NCBI GenBank assembly: GCA_020152595.1
Contig: JAIGNY010001671.1
Location: 379,001-443,000 of the forward strand
From: Chiridota heheva
Lineage: Eukaryota; Echinodermata; Holothuroidea; Apodida; Chiridotidae
DNA length: 64,000 nucleotides
Direction of reading: 5' to 3'
In this document: positions 45,804 to 58,785 of the stretch, piece by piece
Position numbering within the stretch: position 1 is the stretch's first letter
Layout of the letters: the number at the start of each line of letters is the position of its first letter
Translations under genes and position numbers: made by a program
The notes under the pieces: model-generated
Told to the model about the DNA's origin: nothing
The model's input: only the letters and a program-made list of their open reading frames with translations
Databases searched by the model: none

Positions 45804-47819
45804 GGGGCACCCTGTGAAAAAGCCTAACTAGGGGTATGGTATTCTCTGGAAATGGTGTAATCATGAACCAATCTAAATAATAACTTTAGGACTAAGCCAT
45901 CAACACCAGGTTATTTATTGCTTGTCTCACTAAACCCTAATTCAAAATGATTGATTTTTCATAATTCCATGATTTTATTAGGCACCTTTACTCAGAATGT
46001 TACTCAAACCTTTGGGTAGTTAACTTACCCATGTAAAACTTAGTCATACAAGTGGGTTGCAGTAAGACAAGAGTTCATTCTCTTCTAAGACATAAGTTAG
46101 AGAAAAAAAAACATCAGCTTCAGTATATCTCACCAGATAAAGTTAAGAGTGAAGTTTGTTCCATATTCAAAGCACAAAGGCCTTGCTACAGTACCTTGAA
46201 GATTTGATCAAAATGTCAGTTGTGGTCACCTTATACATGTATCTTGACATCCAGTACTAGCTTAGAACTTCATATTCAATGTGAATAACCATGACAGTTG
46301 TCTTTGTGTTCATATGGTTAATGTCTGGTAAATAAGGAAGTTCATAATTAAACTGAATCGTCTAGTCATAATGAAACTGATAGTTTTAGTGATACAGCAG
46401 GCTGGCATCTTCAGGCTGCTTTATGTTGGTGGTGGTTACTAAGGTTTCATTGTATTGATATTTTGTATAATTCATGTTTGTTTACCCATTTTTTTTTTTT
46501 TGCAGGTAATGTAAAAGAAGACAATTTTTTGTAAAGCACTTAAGTACTAGCAAAATCTTAGATACATCTATCTATAGTCAGTGGGAATTTTCCTTGAAGT
46601 TGTTTATACAAAAGTATATGCAACATACAGTATGTGGTTGTGTTTTCCCCTCCACCTTTCTACAGATATAACAATACCTATTTTGGTGAAAGTGTATGGG
46701 TTTTGAAAGTTTGCAAAGTATATTTTCTTTTAAAATATACTTTTCAGAACTGTGTGATAAACTTTCTTTCCATTCAAGTTTCCTTTGGAAATAATATAAA
46801 GTTATTTAAGGTAATTTAACATTTCTGTCCTTGGGTGTGCCTGGTCATTAAATCCATTATCGATACTTATTTGCATGAGGTAAAATAGGTTTGTTTTGTT
46901 TGGACACCCAATTTGTTTGTGCAATTTATTTGTTTGGTAGTATCTTTTAGGATTTTATTAAAGAGGGCATGACACGAAAAAAATTAAAATTGAGTTTATA
47001 ATAGTTTTGGGTAGTTCATTATTAGCAAAAACATAATATTCCATCAAAAATCCCGAAAAGAAACCATTTGCAAGAAAAAATTGAAACTAATCAAGTAATC
47101 GACGATCCCGACAGTGCAGGAATTGAAAACTGCTAAGCGACAGGTCACGTCACTTCCAGAACGATTTTAGTACATACATACAAATACAGTGCTAATTCCA
47201 TAAGCAAAGTTTCTCATTTGTGTACTTCAGAAGACATTGATGCTGATATTTCAGGCCGTTTCTGATGTAAATAAATGTTTTGAATATAGATGTCAACATT
47301 TGCAATAATCAAAAGTTGAGTTAAAACTTTGAAAACCCGTCTAAATTCGCGACTTACAAATTTCATTTCAGAACAAATCAATGTACCTAAGTCAATGGGT
47401 AATTTTAACATTAGGTTTTATATTAGAATTTACCATGTTAGGCTGCTGCCGAGCAGGGAAAATTCGGAACGTGATTTTGTTTTAACCTATTTTTTTCTAT
47501 TGTACATCGTGATCGTTTTTGCTACATTAAAATACTATGACATGTACATGAATGTTTATACAATATATAATATTATTGTGTGAAGAGTCAAATGAAGAAA
47601 AATATTCAATGCCGTAATGTTCAAATTCATAAACTTACAAGTTTCAGTGTTAGGCCTAACGTTAGACGCGTGCTTTGCACACTTAGGCCAGATCATACAG
47701 CATTTAGAAAAGTGATGATTTATTTTCATGAAACTTTAAAATTTATGTATTCAATATATGTTTAAAAAATTTCGGTAAATAATAGTAAATGGTAAAATAC
47801 AATAACGTCCAAGATGTAA
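45804..47819. other. No gene recognised
   Basis: TTAAAGAGGGCATGACACG at 46959-46977 resembles the start of a TTAA element, and GGTCACGTCACTTCC at 47142 recalls the leader of the THAP relic, but no matching right end was found. A T-run followed by GCAGGTAATG lies at 46490-46510. Confidence 0.35.
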
Positions 47820-47902
47820 ATATACATATATATAGGCCCACGTATATAGACATGCATACACACATACATGCACACATACTGTACATGCACACACATATAT
47901 AT

Positions 47903-47947
<45 letters not shown>

Positions 47948-48012
47948 CATATGCATACACACATACATATGTATACACACATACATATACACACATACAT
48001 ATACATATATGA
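47820..48012. repeat. AT/AC-rich microsatellite
   Basis: Imperfect TACACACATA blocks flank a pure TA run of about 36 bp (47907-47942). Confidence 0.95.
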
Positions 48013-48052
48013 ATAGATATTAAAATTTGACTTAAAGATATAAAAACACACA

Positions 48053-49115
48053 CTATCGGACCGCTTTCAAGTTGAATAGGGAAATAGAGTTGGGTGCAAA
48101 TAATAACCTGAATCTGTTATGCTTGGTCTGTGGCATACAAAGTCTTTTCCATGAACGGCAGAAAATATATAGAGGGAAGAGCGGATGTGTGTTGTCATTT
48201 AATATTTTAGTTATTTTTCTGTGCATCATGTTATTGTAGAGATCAGAGACGGACTTCAGACATATGTTATCATCAACAACACGGCTTGCGGCCCTTACGA
48301 TCTTCACCAATTTACTAGTTGAATCTTTTGTAAGCATCCTGAATATTCAGATAATACTGAAAGCCAACACGCTTTGTATTACTGACTGGTAAAAGAGCTT
48401 AAGAATAATATTGTCAACTTTGAAGTATTTCAGGATTCGTAAAAAATACAACCTTTGGTACTTCTTGGTTCTAGTTGCATCAGCCTGGTCTTTAAAGGTA
48501 AGTTTACGGTCAATGATAGTGCATAGATATTTGTAATTGTCCACCTGTTCAACAACCTCATTATTAACTCTGATTGGAGCACAATCACATGACCGTTTCC
48601 TAAAATCAAACACCATCTCCTTGGTTTTTTTTACAAATCAGTATCAGATAGTTTTGATTGCACCAAGTAACAAAATCACCAATTTCATCCCCATATGGAG
48701 CAATAGTGTTATGATGAAGGTAATTTGTTATCACGGTATCGTCAGCATATTTGATAATTGAGCAAACATCATGTTTACTTCTGCAATCATTAATGTACAA
48801 GCAAAGGAGGATAGGAGACAGACAACAATCCTGGGGCGCACCTGTACTAATGGACCAAACATCAGAGCATAAGCCATTCATCGTAACAAACTGTGGTCTG
48901 TCTCCTAAATAATTCAAAATCCATAATAATAACCTACAATTGATACCCATACCTAACAGTTTGTTTATCAGCAAGTGTGGCTGGATGGAATTAAAAGCAC
49001 TTGAGAAGTCAACAAATGTAACCCGAACAAAGGAATTTGGTGTTTCCAAGTGTTGAAGAATCCTATGCAAAAACATTAAGACTGCATCATCAACACTTAA
49101 ACACTGAAGCGTCAA
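48053..49115 (-). mobile_element. Rex1/Babar-like LINE, reverse transcriptase and C-terminal part
   Basis: On the minus strand the protein reads MTLQCLSVDDAVLMFLHRIL, then VRVTFVDFSSAFNSIQPHLL, STGAPQDCCLSPILLCLYIN and IIKYADDTVITNY. FVDFSSAFNSI, TGAPQ-C-LSP and YADD are the core reverse-transcriptase motifs. A frameshift near 48610 separates MVFDFRKRSCD and NYKYLCTIIDRKLTF, and a further break near 48340 precedes SKLVKIVRAASRVV and NDNTHPLFPLYIF. The order and wording fit the Rex1/Babar group of CR1-related LINEs. One expected G is missing (TGAPQDC for TGAPQGC). The endonuclease part is absent. It is the best-preserved LINE here. Confidence 0.88.
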
Positions 49116-49472
49116 ATTATTGGACTATTAGAGTGTGCTATATTTAGTAAAATACTGTAGGGACTTTATCCATTTCAGATTGGGGTAATTTCTTTAAGGA
49201 TCATTCGAAAGAAGAACTCCTTTGATTCTTTCAATTTAAAACCATTTTTTGTGGGGGTAGCATTGATATTTTCGGAGTTAATTCCGGTCAAGCATTGGTA
49301 ATTTTGGACTTTATTTTGGGTCAAGTCATTCATGTATATCAAATACTGCAAATCTAATCAAATTTTGCCAGAGCCTACCTGAAAGTTGAAACTTTTGGAC
49401 ATTTTATGCCATTTTTTAAACCCATTTTTGGTCAATTTTTGAAAGGGAAAAAAAAATCTAGCTCCTAAACGC
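49116..49472. other. No gene recognised
   Basis: AT-rich, no supported feature. It may include flank of the LINE copy on either side. Confidence 0.35.
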
Positions 49473-49525
49473 CGGCACATTTGACTCTGACTGTCGCGGT
49501 GGTGTTAAACATAAACAAACCAAAG
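49473..49525 (+). mobile_element. Jockey-like LINE 3' tail only
   Basis: CGGCACATTTGACTCTGACT, then GTCGCGGTGGTGTTAAACAT and AAACAAACC match the ends at 31203 and 56690. Confidence 0.85.
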
Positions 49526-50746
49526 CTAAATGAAAAATCAGTACGGAATAGTTTTTCTGCCGCATGAAAGATATTTAAACATGTAATCTTTAAAATAACC
49601 TGCTGTTTATGTATAGCCCTGTCAAGAAAATTGGTGAATGCATGTATAAATTGGCATATTCCAGTATAAAAAAAATGTGCGCCATTGTCAAGATTAAAGA
49701 GTTATCATTAAGCTGAAACATACTTGCAATGATTGCAAATGAAAGGAAAATGTGGAAATAAGCACAATAAGTTTTTCAAAAATGCAGTATTTAAATAGGA
49801 GGCTTAGACATTAAACAGTAGTTCAGGAGTCAAGCAAGTCCACATTATATGAAAGAGGACTTCAAAAGAAACAAAATGGTACTCACGTCATTGATAAAGT
49901 ATTCATAAAAAGTTATTGTGATTAATTTGAACATTTCAAATATTCGTAATACTCGGGAATAATACACTTGCTCTTTTTGTCCGCCTGCCCCTTCAACCTA
50001 GCAGGTCTTGATAGTATCCAAGAAATTACATTGGTTATTTTGAGTTTGGAACTTGAAATAAAAAGTGTGTAAATTTTTAGAGTTTGAGGAAATCTTGATA
50101 TGTTTTTATAATTTTGTTTTTCTCCCATGAGTAAATACACTACATATGAACAGATATTAGATTTAAGAATGGAGTAATGATTTTATGAATATTGTATGCC
50201 TTAACTTCCCATTTGAAGAATGACGTGAATTGTGTTTAATGTTTTATGATGATAAGCACACTAACTTCTACATTTAGTAACTGAGCAAAAATACTGTGTC
50301 ATCCCATGCAGGAAATGGAGGATGGAATTTGGAAACAGTATATTCACCTTGCAGGCTAAGCACCTAGGTTAGTTTTATCTGACTTCTTCCATAGGATACG
50401 GAGTGCCAATCTTACAGGATATGGATTATTTCTTATAGAAAATGATTTTCATACCAATTATTAGCAAATTTGTAATGCTTTTTGCATAGATTACACTCTT
50501 TGATTTTTTAGAATTTTTATTATCAGGGTATTTTACTACATCTTTATACACATACTAAGTCTACTAAGATAGATAAGGTAGTGAGTGTATGAAGATATCA
50601 TTGAACTTGCGTATCACATTAGAATAATTTTTGTAACAACATTATAATAGTGCAGAACCAACACTACCATTTGCACAAAATTGTGACCACCACGCAACTC
50701 TAAACCCATCAAAGTGTTTAAGTATAAGTGTTTAATGTAAGTAACA
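49526..50746. other. No gene recognised
   Basis: It contains the diverged 50-bp block shared with 38413-38460; otherwise nothing is supported. Confidence 0.35.
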
Positions 50747-50754
50747 TTGAATAG

Positions 50755-51538
50755 TAGGGCTGTGCATTTCCATTTAATAGCCTAAATGTTTAAATTTCCA
50801 TTTGTTTAAACATTTAAATGTCCCCCCCCCCTCTCCCTCCCTTTTCTCCTTCCCCATCCTTCCAAAAAAAATGATAAATAAATTTGGACCTCGGAAGTGT
50901 TGGAAGAAAAAAAACCCACCGCATAACCATCATGATGACCCTCCTAAAAATAAGCAAGGAATGTCACTAAACTTGAGTAATATATAATACCAACAAGTAA
51001 ATTTGCCGTGACTTGCAAGCATTTTAAAATGTTTTCAGCTCTTATGACCGTGCTGTAAAAGATTCCCTTTGTGAACCCATGCTAAAATCTCTGCAACTTT
51101 GCAACATTTTTGTTTGTTTATTTCGAAATATTTTTTTCATTTTTGCACAATCTATTACTCGTCAGGTAAACTTTGCATTTATTTGTGGTGAAAATAACAA
51201 TCAAAGTTTTTTGTCTGAATTTTTGGGTCTGTTTTACAGCTTGTTAACCTAATGCTCTTAAAATTTGTCAAAATCAAAGCCAAATAAGCCTCATTCATAG
51301 CTAATTAGTATGAAATTCAACTCCTGCCTTAAAAGGGATTAGATACTTTGTTGATCTTATTTTAAGATTGAATTGTAAAAGTCATTTAATGACAGTTTTG
51401 TGCGTGTTTGACTTGTTATTAGATTTTCAATGGCATGTGTGAATCACGAACGTTTAAAATTTTGGGGAGGATTAGACTAAACGTTTAATCAAAGGTTCGT
51501 TCGTTTAAACGTTTACACGGGTAATCGTCACAGCCCTA
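50755..51538. mobile_element. hAT-type MITE with TAGGGCTGTG ends
   Basis: TAGGGCTGTG at the left and CACAGCCCTA at the right are perfect 10-bp inverted ends. TTGAATAG (50747-50754) and TTAGATAG (51539-51546) are candidate 8-bp target duplications matching at six positions. Subterminal AAACGTTTAAAC words recur at both ends. The body shares TTTTACAGCTTGT and TTACTCGTCAGGTAA words with the 40631 family. A C-run lies at 50822-50832. 784 bp, non-coding. Confidence 0.82.
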
Positions 51539-51546
51539 TTAGATAG

Positions 51547-54304
51547 TCTGCAGTAATATGATTTCACATAAATATTCCTTTATATGTATGCTTTCCACCC
51601 TACAATGAAATGGATATGATAGTCTGTGACATATACTACCCTTTATTTAGATAGATGAAATGTAAACTTTGCCTGTTCTTCACCAATCCAAGTTATTACA
51701 GTATTATGGGTAGTATAATGACACATGTATTGTACTACTGGAAGTGTCCTTTGCTCTTTGTTATACAAACAAAAGACAATAAGTCATGATTAATCTGTCT
51801 GTCTGCATGACATTCTGTTTTCATACTTGTCTGCATAAAATTCAGAAGAAGATACAAAATTAAGTGTGCTTAAGATGCTAAGTGTTAAGTCAATGAAGGC
51901 TTATTTAGGCTGATCAGGGATGTAATATCCTGATTTTTTTTTTTTAATTCAATTTTTTTTGGGAATTTGACTTTTTTTTAAACAGAAATTCAACCATTAG
52001 ATGTGTGAAAGGCTTAACAGATCAACAGTAGACTATCATAGATGTAAGTGTATATACTTTAAATAAACTTAAACATCAAAGATCATATATACAATTCCAT
52101 TGTATCCCACACTCAAGCTCTAGGACTTCCAGAATTACAGATTTTTGGGTATTTGAATATGATTTTGGCTCAATTTTTTTGATGTGGTGCAGTGCTATAC
52201 ACGTGCATTTAAATTTGTATGTTTGAAAGTTTCAGGATTTTTTCATTTTTTCATTTCCTACTTACATCCCTGGCTGATGCTTATCCCAGCCTGGTTTCTT
52301 TGCACAAAACAACTAGCATCTAAAGTCCAGTGGTATAGGACACTCATGTTATGCTCTGTTTGTTAACTTAAAGCAAGAAGCTGCAAATGGCAGAACCCCT
52401 GCTTGCAGTCTTGGAAGTTGTTGGAACATGGGGTACTACATACAAAAATTGAGTGCTGGTGTTCGAATTGATTTTATCCAGTTATATGCAGTAAAGAATT
52501 TAATCATTCTGAGACCCCAAATTGATAGTGCTCTCAAAAAATTTACTAGTTGAATTATTTTATTTTGGGAATTTTTAACAAATTCCTTAGGATATAAAAA
52601 CCCTTTTAGGAAAGTTATCCTGCATATAAATTAGTATCCTTTAAACAATATCATTTGGAATCATTTATTTGGGTCATCCATATATTTTTAAACTTAGATC
52701 TGATATTTACTGTTTTTATTGCTCAGGTGATAACAATTTGAATTAAGTTAAATTTATATTTGTGAATTTAATGTTGTGTACTGCCTTCTCTTTTGTTCAT
52801 TTGAATTGTAAATTCTACTTATTTTATGCCTTTCATCCTTATTTTCCCCCCACTTTTTAAAAGCAGTGCATCCTTTTTGTACTCTTGCTATGAAAAACAA
52901 ATTGTCTGTAAATGTCAACATACTCAAGTTGACCACTTGTAATGTTTCAATGCTCATTTCAAGACGAGAAGAAAAAGCCTTATAATCTTAAAGTAGTATG
53001 GAATGGTTGTAATCATAGTTTAGATCTCTAATACTATGAAGTATTTATAGTAGTCAATAAGTGTCATAGTTTGCAATTAACATTTTAATGTGTTTGTTAA
53101 TTTGAGTATTTAAATTGAACGCTATATTATCCTAAAAATTTCTGCAAAGTTACAAATCTAAAACAAGCAGAACAAACTGATTGCACAGTTTCCCAGAATT
53201 TAATCAAAAATGTGTTCATCATGAAACCCTTTCACTCCTGTGATTTGTTCTTGGGCACAGTTGACATCAACTGTTGTGTTCTATAAGCTTATGAGACTCA
53301 ATCGAGTTTTGATAGTTGGAGTGTACAGTCTGAATGGTTTTACACGTACATATTAAAAACAAATTTTGCACCACAAGTGATATGACTGAGAAATATTAAC
53401 AGACTACAGCAGTATCATCTTTATAGTGAAGTTGATGCACGCTTTCTATATCACTTGATTTATCTTTGAGCACTAAATTCATTGATTTTTGTCTCTGGTC
53501 TCTCCATAGATGAAAGGTTGAGGATGTATTATTGCCTTAGTAGCATAAATCCTTCCAATTAGCGATATCACGGTGCTGATGGGAGAGCATTATCTACATT
53601 AGTTAAACAGATGCACAGCTTTTTCAGATGAAGATTGCTGATCTGTCATTAAAAATGGACAAGACTTATAGATAAATATTTATCTAGTTTTGTTTTTAGA
53701 GGCAACAGGTTTTTGTAGGCCAAGAAGTTAAATATTTAAATTTGTTATTTCTTAAACTCTCACATATTTTGAAATTATGGAATTCATATTTGATTGCTGT
53801 TTTCATGATTTTGTCATTATGACATTAGAAGAGTATTTAGATTTCTGTTTGTTTTGGTAGGAGTTTTACTTAATATTACCAAGATTTCAAGTTTAAAAAT
53901 CAGCGACTTATATTGGCATGAATATTCTGTATATGACTGTTTGTCAAATATATTGTTATGATTTTTTTTTTTAAACCTGTTTTCTCAAAAATTATGCTTA
54001 CCGTATTCAACATATGAAGTGCCCCTGTTCTAATAAGCGCCCGTGGCCCACCCAACATTATTTGACTGATTGTATAATTTATTTAATTAATTTCAAAACT
54101 TAAAATATGTTTTGTTACATTATATGCTTATTTTGTTTCTGACCTTCACAATGTTTTTGTTATTGTTGGGCTACTGTACTGTAGTATAGAACCAGTTCAC
54201 ACAATGCAATTCAAATAGCACACTGTACGTATTACTGGAGCATGGGTGCTTATAAGGGAGAAACTTTGGGCCTACAAAGTGGTGCAATTCTATTTTTGTA
54301 AGTG
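51547..54304. other. No gene recognised
   Basis: 2.7 kb of AT-rich sequence with no supported exon, inverted repeat or array; homopolymer T-runs lie near 51936 and 53963. Confidence 0.4.
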
Positions 54305-55430
54305 GGTAGAATACGACATTGCATCAAATACGGTATTACGTTGAATACGGTTATGCTAATACGGTACTACGTGGAATACTGTATTACATCGAATACGGTA
54401 TTAGTCGAATACGGTATTACGTCGAATGCTGTATTACGTCAAATGCTGTATTACGTCGAATGCGGTATTACGTCGAATGCGGTATTACGTCGAATGCGGT
54501 ATTACGTCGAATGCGGTATTACGTCGAATGCGGTATTACGTCGAATGCGGTATTACGTCGAATGCGGTATTACGTCGAATGCGGTATTACGTCGAATGCG
54601 GTATTACGTCGAATACGGTATTATGCGAATACGGTATTATGCGAATACGGTATTATGCGAATACGGTATTACGTCGAATACGGTATTGCGTCGAATACGG
54701 TATTGCGTCGAATGCGGTATTGCGTCGAATGCGGTATTGCGTCGAATCGCGGTATTTGCGTCGAATCGCGGTATTGCGTGGAATGCGGTATATAAGCGTC
54801 GAATCGCGGTATTGCGTGGAATGCGTATAGCGTCGAATCGCGGTATAGCGTCGAATCGGTATTGCGTCGAATGCGGTATTGCGTCGAATCGCGGTATTAC
54901 GTCGAATCGCGGTATGCCGTCCACGCGGTATGCCGTCGAATCTGCGGTATGCCGTCGAATCGCGGTATGCCGTCGAACGCGGTATGCCGTCGAATGCGGT
55001 ATGCCGTCGAATGCGGTATGCCGTCGAATGCGGTATGCCGTCGAATGCGGTATGCCGTCGAATGCGGTATGCCGTCGAATGCGGTATGCCGTCGAATGCG
55101 GTATTGCGTCGAATGCGGTATGACGTCGAATGCGGTATTGCGTCGAATGCGGTATTGCGTCGAATGCGGTATTGCGTCGAATGCGGTATTGCGTCGAATG
55201 CGGTATTGCGTCGAATGCGGTATTGCGTCGAATGCGGTATTGCGTCGAATGCGGTATTGCGTCGAATGCGGTATTGCGTCGAATGCGGTATGGCGTCGAA
55301 TACGGTATGACGTCTAATACGGTATGACGTCGAATACGGTATTACGACGAATACGGTATTACGACGAATACGGTTTTACGCTGAATACGGTATTACGTTG
55401 GATACGGTATTACGTCGAATACGATATATC
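54305..55430. repeat. CpG-dense 17-bp satellite, about 66 copies
   Basis: The unit is GAATGCGGTATTACGTC with three CpG per 17 bp in a CpG-poor neighbourhood. Sub-blocks are homogeneous: TTACGTC units (about 54426-54605), 16-bp TTATGC units (54610-54660), an irregular zone with extra C (54740-54920), TGCCGTC units (about 54905-55095), TTGCGTC units (55096-55290), with degenerate ACG-type units at both edges. Since 17 is not a multiple of 3 and the unit lacks stops on the plus strand, long frames are open in all three phases. They are artefacts of the repeat. Confidence 0.97.
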
Positions 55431-56626
55431 AAATTATTGTCTCGCCTGTGAAACAAGTCTTGCCTGCAAAGCAAGATGGAGACATCCTGTCGTCGTCATC
55501 GGCATCCACAAATGTTTAACATGAGCTTATAACCTAAGTTATGAATGGTGTACATTCAACTCGGCAATGGGGTAGAGGACATTGGTCCTGTTTAAATAAG
55601 CTGAATTAAGGGTTGTGTGTGCATACTAATTAGCTTATTTGCATAAGTGAAAATATTTGTGTCTATGATATCTTTAAATTAAAGTGGGTGTGAAAATTTT
55701 GTGTACACAATTGATCATATATGTGAAGAGCATTGTCCACACTTATGGTGAGGTGTAGTGTGCAAATTAATTAAGTTATCTTACTGTCACAGGTATTAAA
55801 AGTATTGGACCTTATGGATGAGTATTGGGAGTTCTGTGTTTATTTAAGATTAGCATATTTGCATAGATTAAAGTACTTGGTTATAAATATCCCCTTAAGT
55901 AGTGAGGTTGTGGTCAGATTATACTTGGTAAATTAAATAAAAGTATTGAGTTCATATTAATTTTGTTAATTGTATAGCAATAAAGTTTTGTGGAACAGGT
56001 TTAGTGTATGCTTCAGTGTATGCTTGTGGCTTGTGTTTGCATTATTAATTACCTGGGTTGATACTTACAATTGTCAACCATGGCAAAAAAAGTCTTAACA
56101 CTTTTTTAATCTATGTTACTTTGTTACTAATTGTAAAGTGAGAAAATCACAAATGTATGGCTGGCGAGAATTTTAACTTCAAATTTCTAGTATATAGTTA
56201 TAGTCATATTTTCTCAAATCTGTGATAATGGCCCTGTATCCTTGTTGCAGGACTAAGTTGTAAACTTCATATGAACCTGCATATTTCGCTTAAATGATAT
56301 AAAGTATCACAAGCAATTCTGTGAGTGGCCTCTGGTTTTACATCCATCGGTGATATCAATAGATTTAATTTATTCAAGCATTTGAATGGCTCATACAGTT
56401 TCTTGAAATGACACTGAAAATTATTTTGGAAGGGGAATAACTTGTATGATGGTTAAACATGTTTGATTGCCTTGTACTAAGTTGATGAAAATTCTTATAA
56501 GAAACCAAGAGACATAAAAAGAAAGAGGAGATATTGAAAAAGTATTGTGATATGTAATTTGATGTACTTCCATCACAGAGTTGCTGCAGCCAAAAGATGT
56601 AAGACGATTTCTCTTTTGGAAGTAAA
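55431..56626. other. No gene recognised
   Basis: AT-rich; no exon or repeat supported. Confidence 0.35.
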
Positions 56627-56690
56627 TTGGCACATATGACTCTGACTGTCGCGGTGCTGTTAAACATCAACAAACCCAACCAGCAAGCAA
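56627..56690 (+). mobile_element. Jockey-like LINE 3' tail only
   Basis: TTGGCACATATGACTCTGAC, then TGTCGCGGTGCTGTTAAACA and TCAACAAACCCAACC match the ends at 8152, 31203 and 49525. Confidence 0.88.
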
Positions 56691-56759
56691 TTGCATTTGA
56701 AATAGCAGGTATTGCAACTGGATGGATTCAAAGTTGCTTGATTGTATATCAGAAGACAA

Positions 56760-57010
56760 AAGTGGTGTTTTTTACTCAAATCTGTCAACGTATTAAGTAA
56801 ATTAAAAAAAAACATTTATATAATGTCACAGGGGTATTTTGAGATTGAAACCTTCAAACCTTTTGGATGTTACTGTTTGAATCTTTTTTAGTAGAGGTGT
56901 TTTTTCACTCACATCTGTCAACGTATGAAGTAAATTAGAAAAAAACACATTTATATAATGTCACGGATATTTTGAGATTGAAACCTTCAAACCTTTTGGA
57001 TGTTCCGGTT
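56760..57010 (+). repeat. Two-copy tandem duplication of about 133 bp
   Basis: ATCTGTCAACGTAT-AAGTAA, CATTTATATAATGTCAC and TTGAGATTGAAACCTTCAAA with CCTTTTGGATGTT occur in both copies, 133 bp apart. Confidence 0.92.
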
Positions 57011-57561
57011 TTTTTTTATAATTTTTTTTTTTTATGTAGAGTTAGCATTATATTCCTTCCAAAAATATCAGCAAGAATATTTTATTTTGTCTACTGCATA
57101 TTGCTATATCTGTTCATTAGTGTCATGCTTGACCTTTGTGATTTATCATGTAGCTTCAGGCCTAAACCTGATGTGCCTTCCTCCAACCAGTTTGAAATAT
57201 ATGAAAAATAATGGAAACGTATCCACACAGAGATGCTGAAACAGCTTTTATGTTCGTTCTGTTTTCAGGGTTTGGAATAAACCTTATTTGGACAGTGCTC
57301 AAATAAGTTGTAAATAATTCATTTGACTTGCATTTGAAAGGAAATGATTAATTCTGAGCCTGAATGCTGGTAAAATACTTGTGTTTCTTGTTGTTTTACA
57401 AGGTGAAAAGATAACGGAGAATTTTTTTGTGACACAGCAAAGGTTTATTTCAGAACGTTAGTGGCATGTAGATTTAAAAAATTAAGTCATCTCAGGTGCT
57501 GATTGTCATGAATTATGCAAAAAATATTACTAAAATTATGTTTTCAGAAGATAGATATTTG

Positions 57562-57640
57562 TAGTGCTGTCACCATAGGGCTGTATTTTGTATCGATTAT
57601 CGTTGAGAAAAATATCACGATATAGTGGTTATATTGCGAT
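57562..57640 (+). mobile_element. Terminal segment of a TAGTGCTGTCA element (left)
   Basis: TAGTGCTGTCA, then TATCGATTATCG and ATATCACGATAT, form the inverse of 62565-62618 (TATCGCGATATTGCGATAA, then TGACAGCACTA). The two ends are 5.0 kb apart, with no matching 8-bp duplication. Confidence 0.55.
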
Positions 57641-57930
57641 ATTTTTCAAGAAAACTGACTCATGACACAATGTTAATATCACTACTTTTTTATGTATACA
57701 TGTATGCATTGATGAACGCAAGAAAAAAATATTTTTATCTAGCAGACGACATGATTGCATGACTGTTACTTTCTAGATTTCATCACGCATCTCATGCACA
57801 CATGTTTGGTGATTCAGCCAACGTGACCATGAAACATTGAAGTAAGACGCATGTTGTAGGCCAATTTGTTGTTCTTTTTGCAAACTTACATTGGAGCGTG
57901 TCAGTGTGGGGTGATGGAGTTACTAAATAT

Positions 57931-58785
57931 TGTTTTTGGTGTTGATATCATGCATATTAATAGGTACAGTAGGTGGGGCTTAAAAGTAAAAATTATTGAA
58001 ATGTTCATATTTTAACAAACGCCTGTCTGTTTTGTTTCATATTTGGGATAAATATGATGTTAGCTGATGTGTACATGTTCATGATGTAAAAACGTTGAAT
58101 TTCATTAATATGCATAGTGGGCGGGGCTTAATATGATTTTGCTGATAAGAGCTTGTAAACACGGTATCTCAAAACGGTAAGCTGGATTCATTTTATATTT
58201 GGTACACAGATAGCTCATGTTTTGTAGATGTGCCCTAGTGTTTTTGTGCCCTATTGGTCTGTAGATGATAGTGATAAATGAGCAACTGTATGTCCGTTTT
58301 GCATATTGGGCATGATAATTTTGTTGGTTTTTGTGTACATATGTTATTAGCAGATGTCATTAATGGATGCATAGTGGACATGGCTTAATGTGAAAGTGCT
58401 AAATGATGTAAACGCCATACCATACCCCATGAATGATGCATCAGATTTATTCTATATCAGGTTAACAATATGGTCTGTACATATGTTCTAATGTTGTGGT
58501 AGTAAATATAAATGAGTAGGTGGGGCTTACTGACAAATTCTTGCAATAGAATGAATGAGCAACTGTTTTTACATCATACTTGCTATGATAATGTTGTTAA
58601 TTATTGTGCAAATTGCTAATGTTGTCAACATTTTTGTTTTGATCTGTATGGTAGGTGTGGTTTATTGATAAATATCCTGGGACAAATATTTCATGATATG
58701 CAATGACATGATAGTAAAGTACAAATTTCGCAAATCAATCAGGTTATGAAAAAGAAGCATCGGAACCACAAAATCTTTTGGTTCT
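57931..58785. mobile_element. Terminal-hairpin element (GGTTCCGATGC family), left-truncated copy
   Basis: It matches 34930-35822 from the ATATCATGCATATTAATAG block onwards, including TGGGCGGGGCTTAATATGA and GAGTAGGTGGGGCTTACTGA, and ends in GAAGCATCGGAACCACAAAA with a weaker hairpin to TTTGGTTC. Confidence 0.88.

Noticed and set aside
45502-45864. Open frames on both strands, one with repeated PIFLHP-like words
   Set aside because: Entirely produced by the 20-21 bp tandem repeat.
47743-48053. Several overlapping open frames rich in Y, I, C and H
   Set aside because: They are translations of the TA/CA microsatellite.
54302-55327. Long open frames of up to 273 codons
   Set aside because: They arise because the 17-bp satellite unit has no stop codon in any plus-strand phase; the peptide simply cycles every 17 residues.
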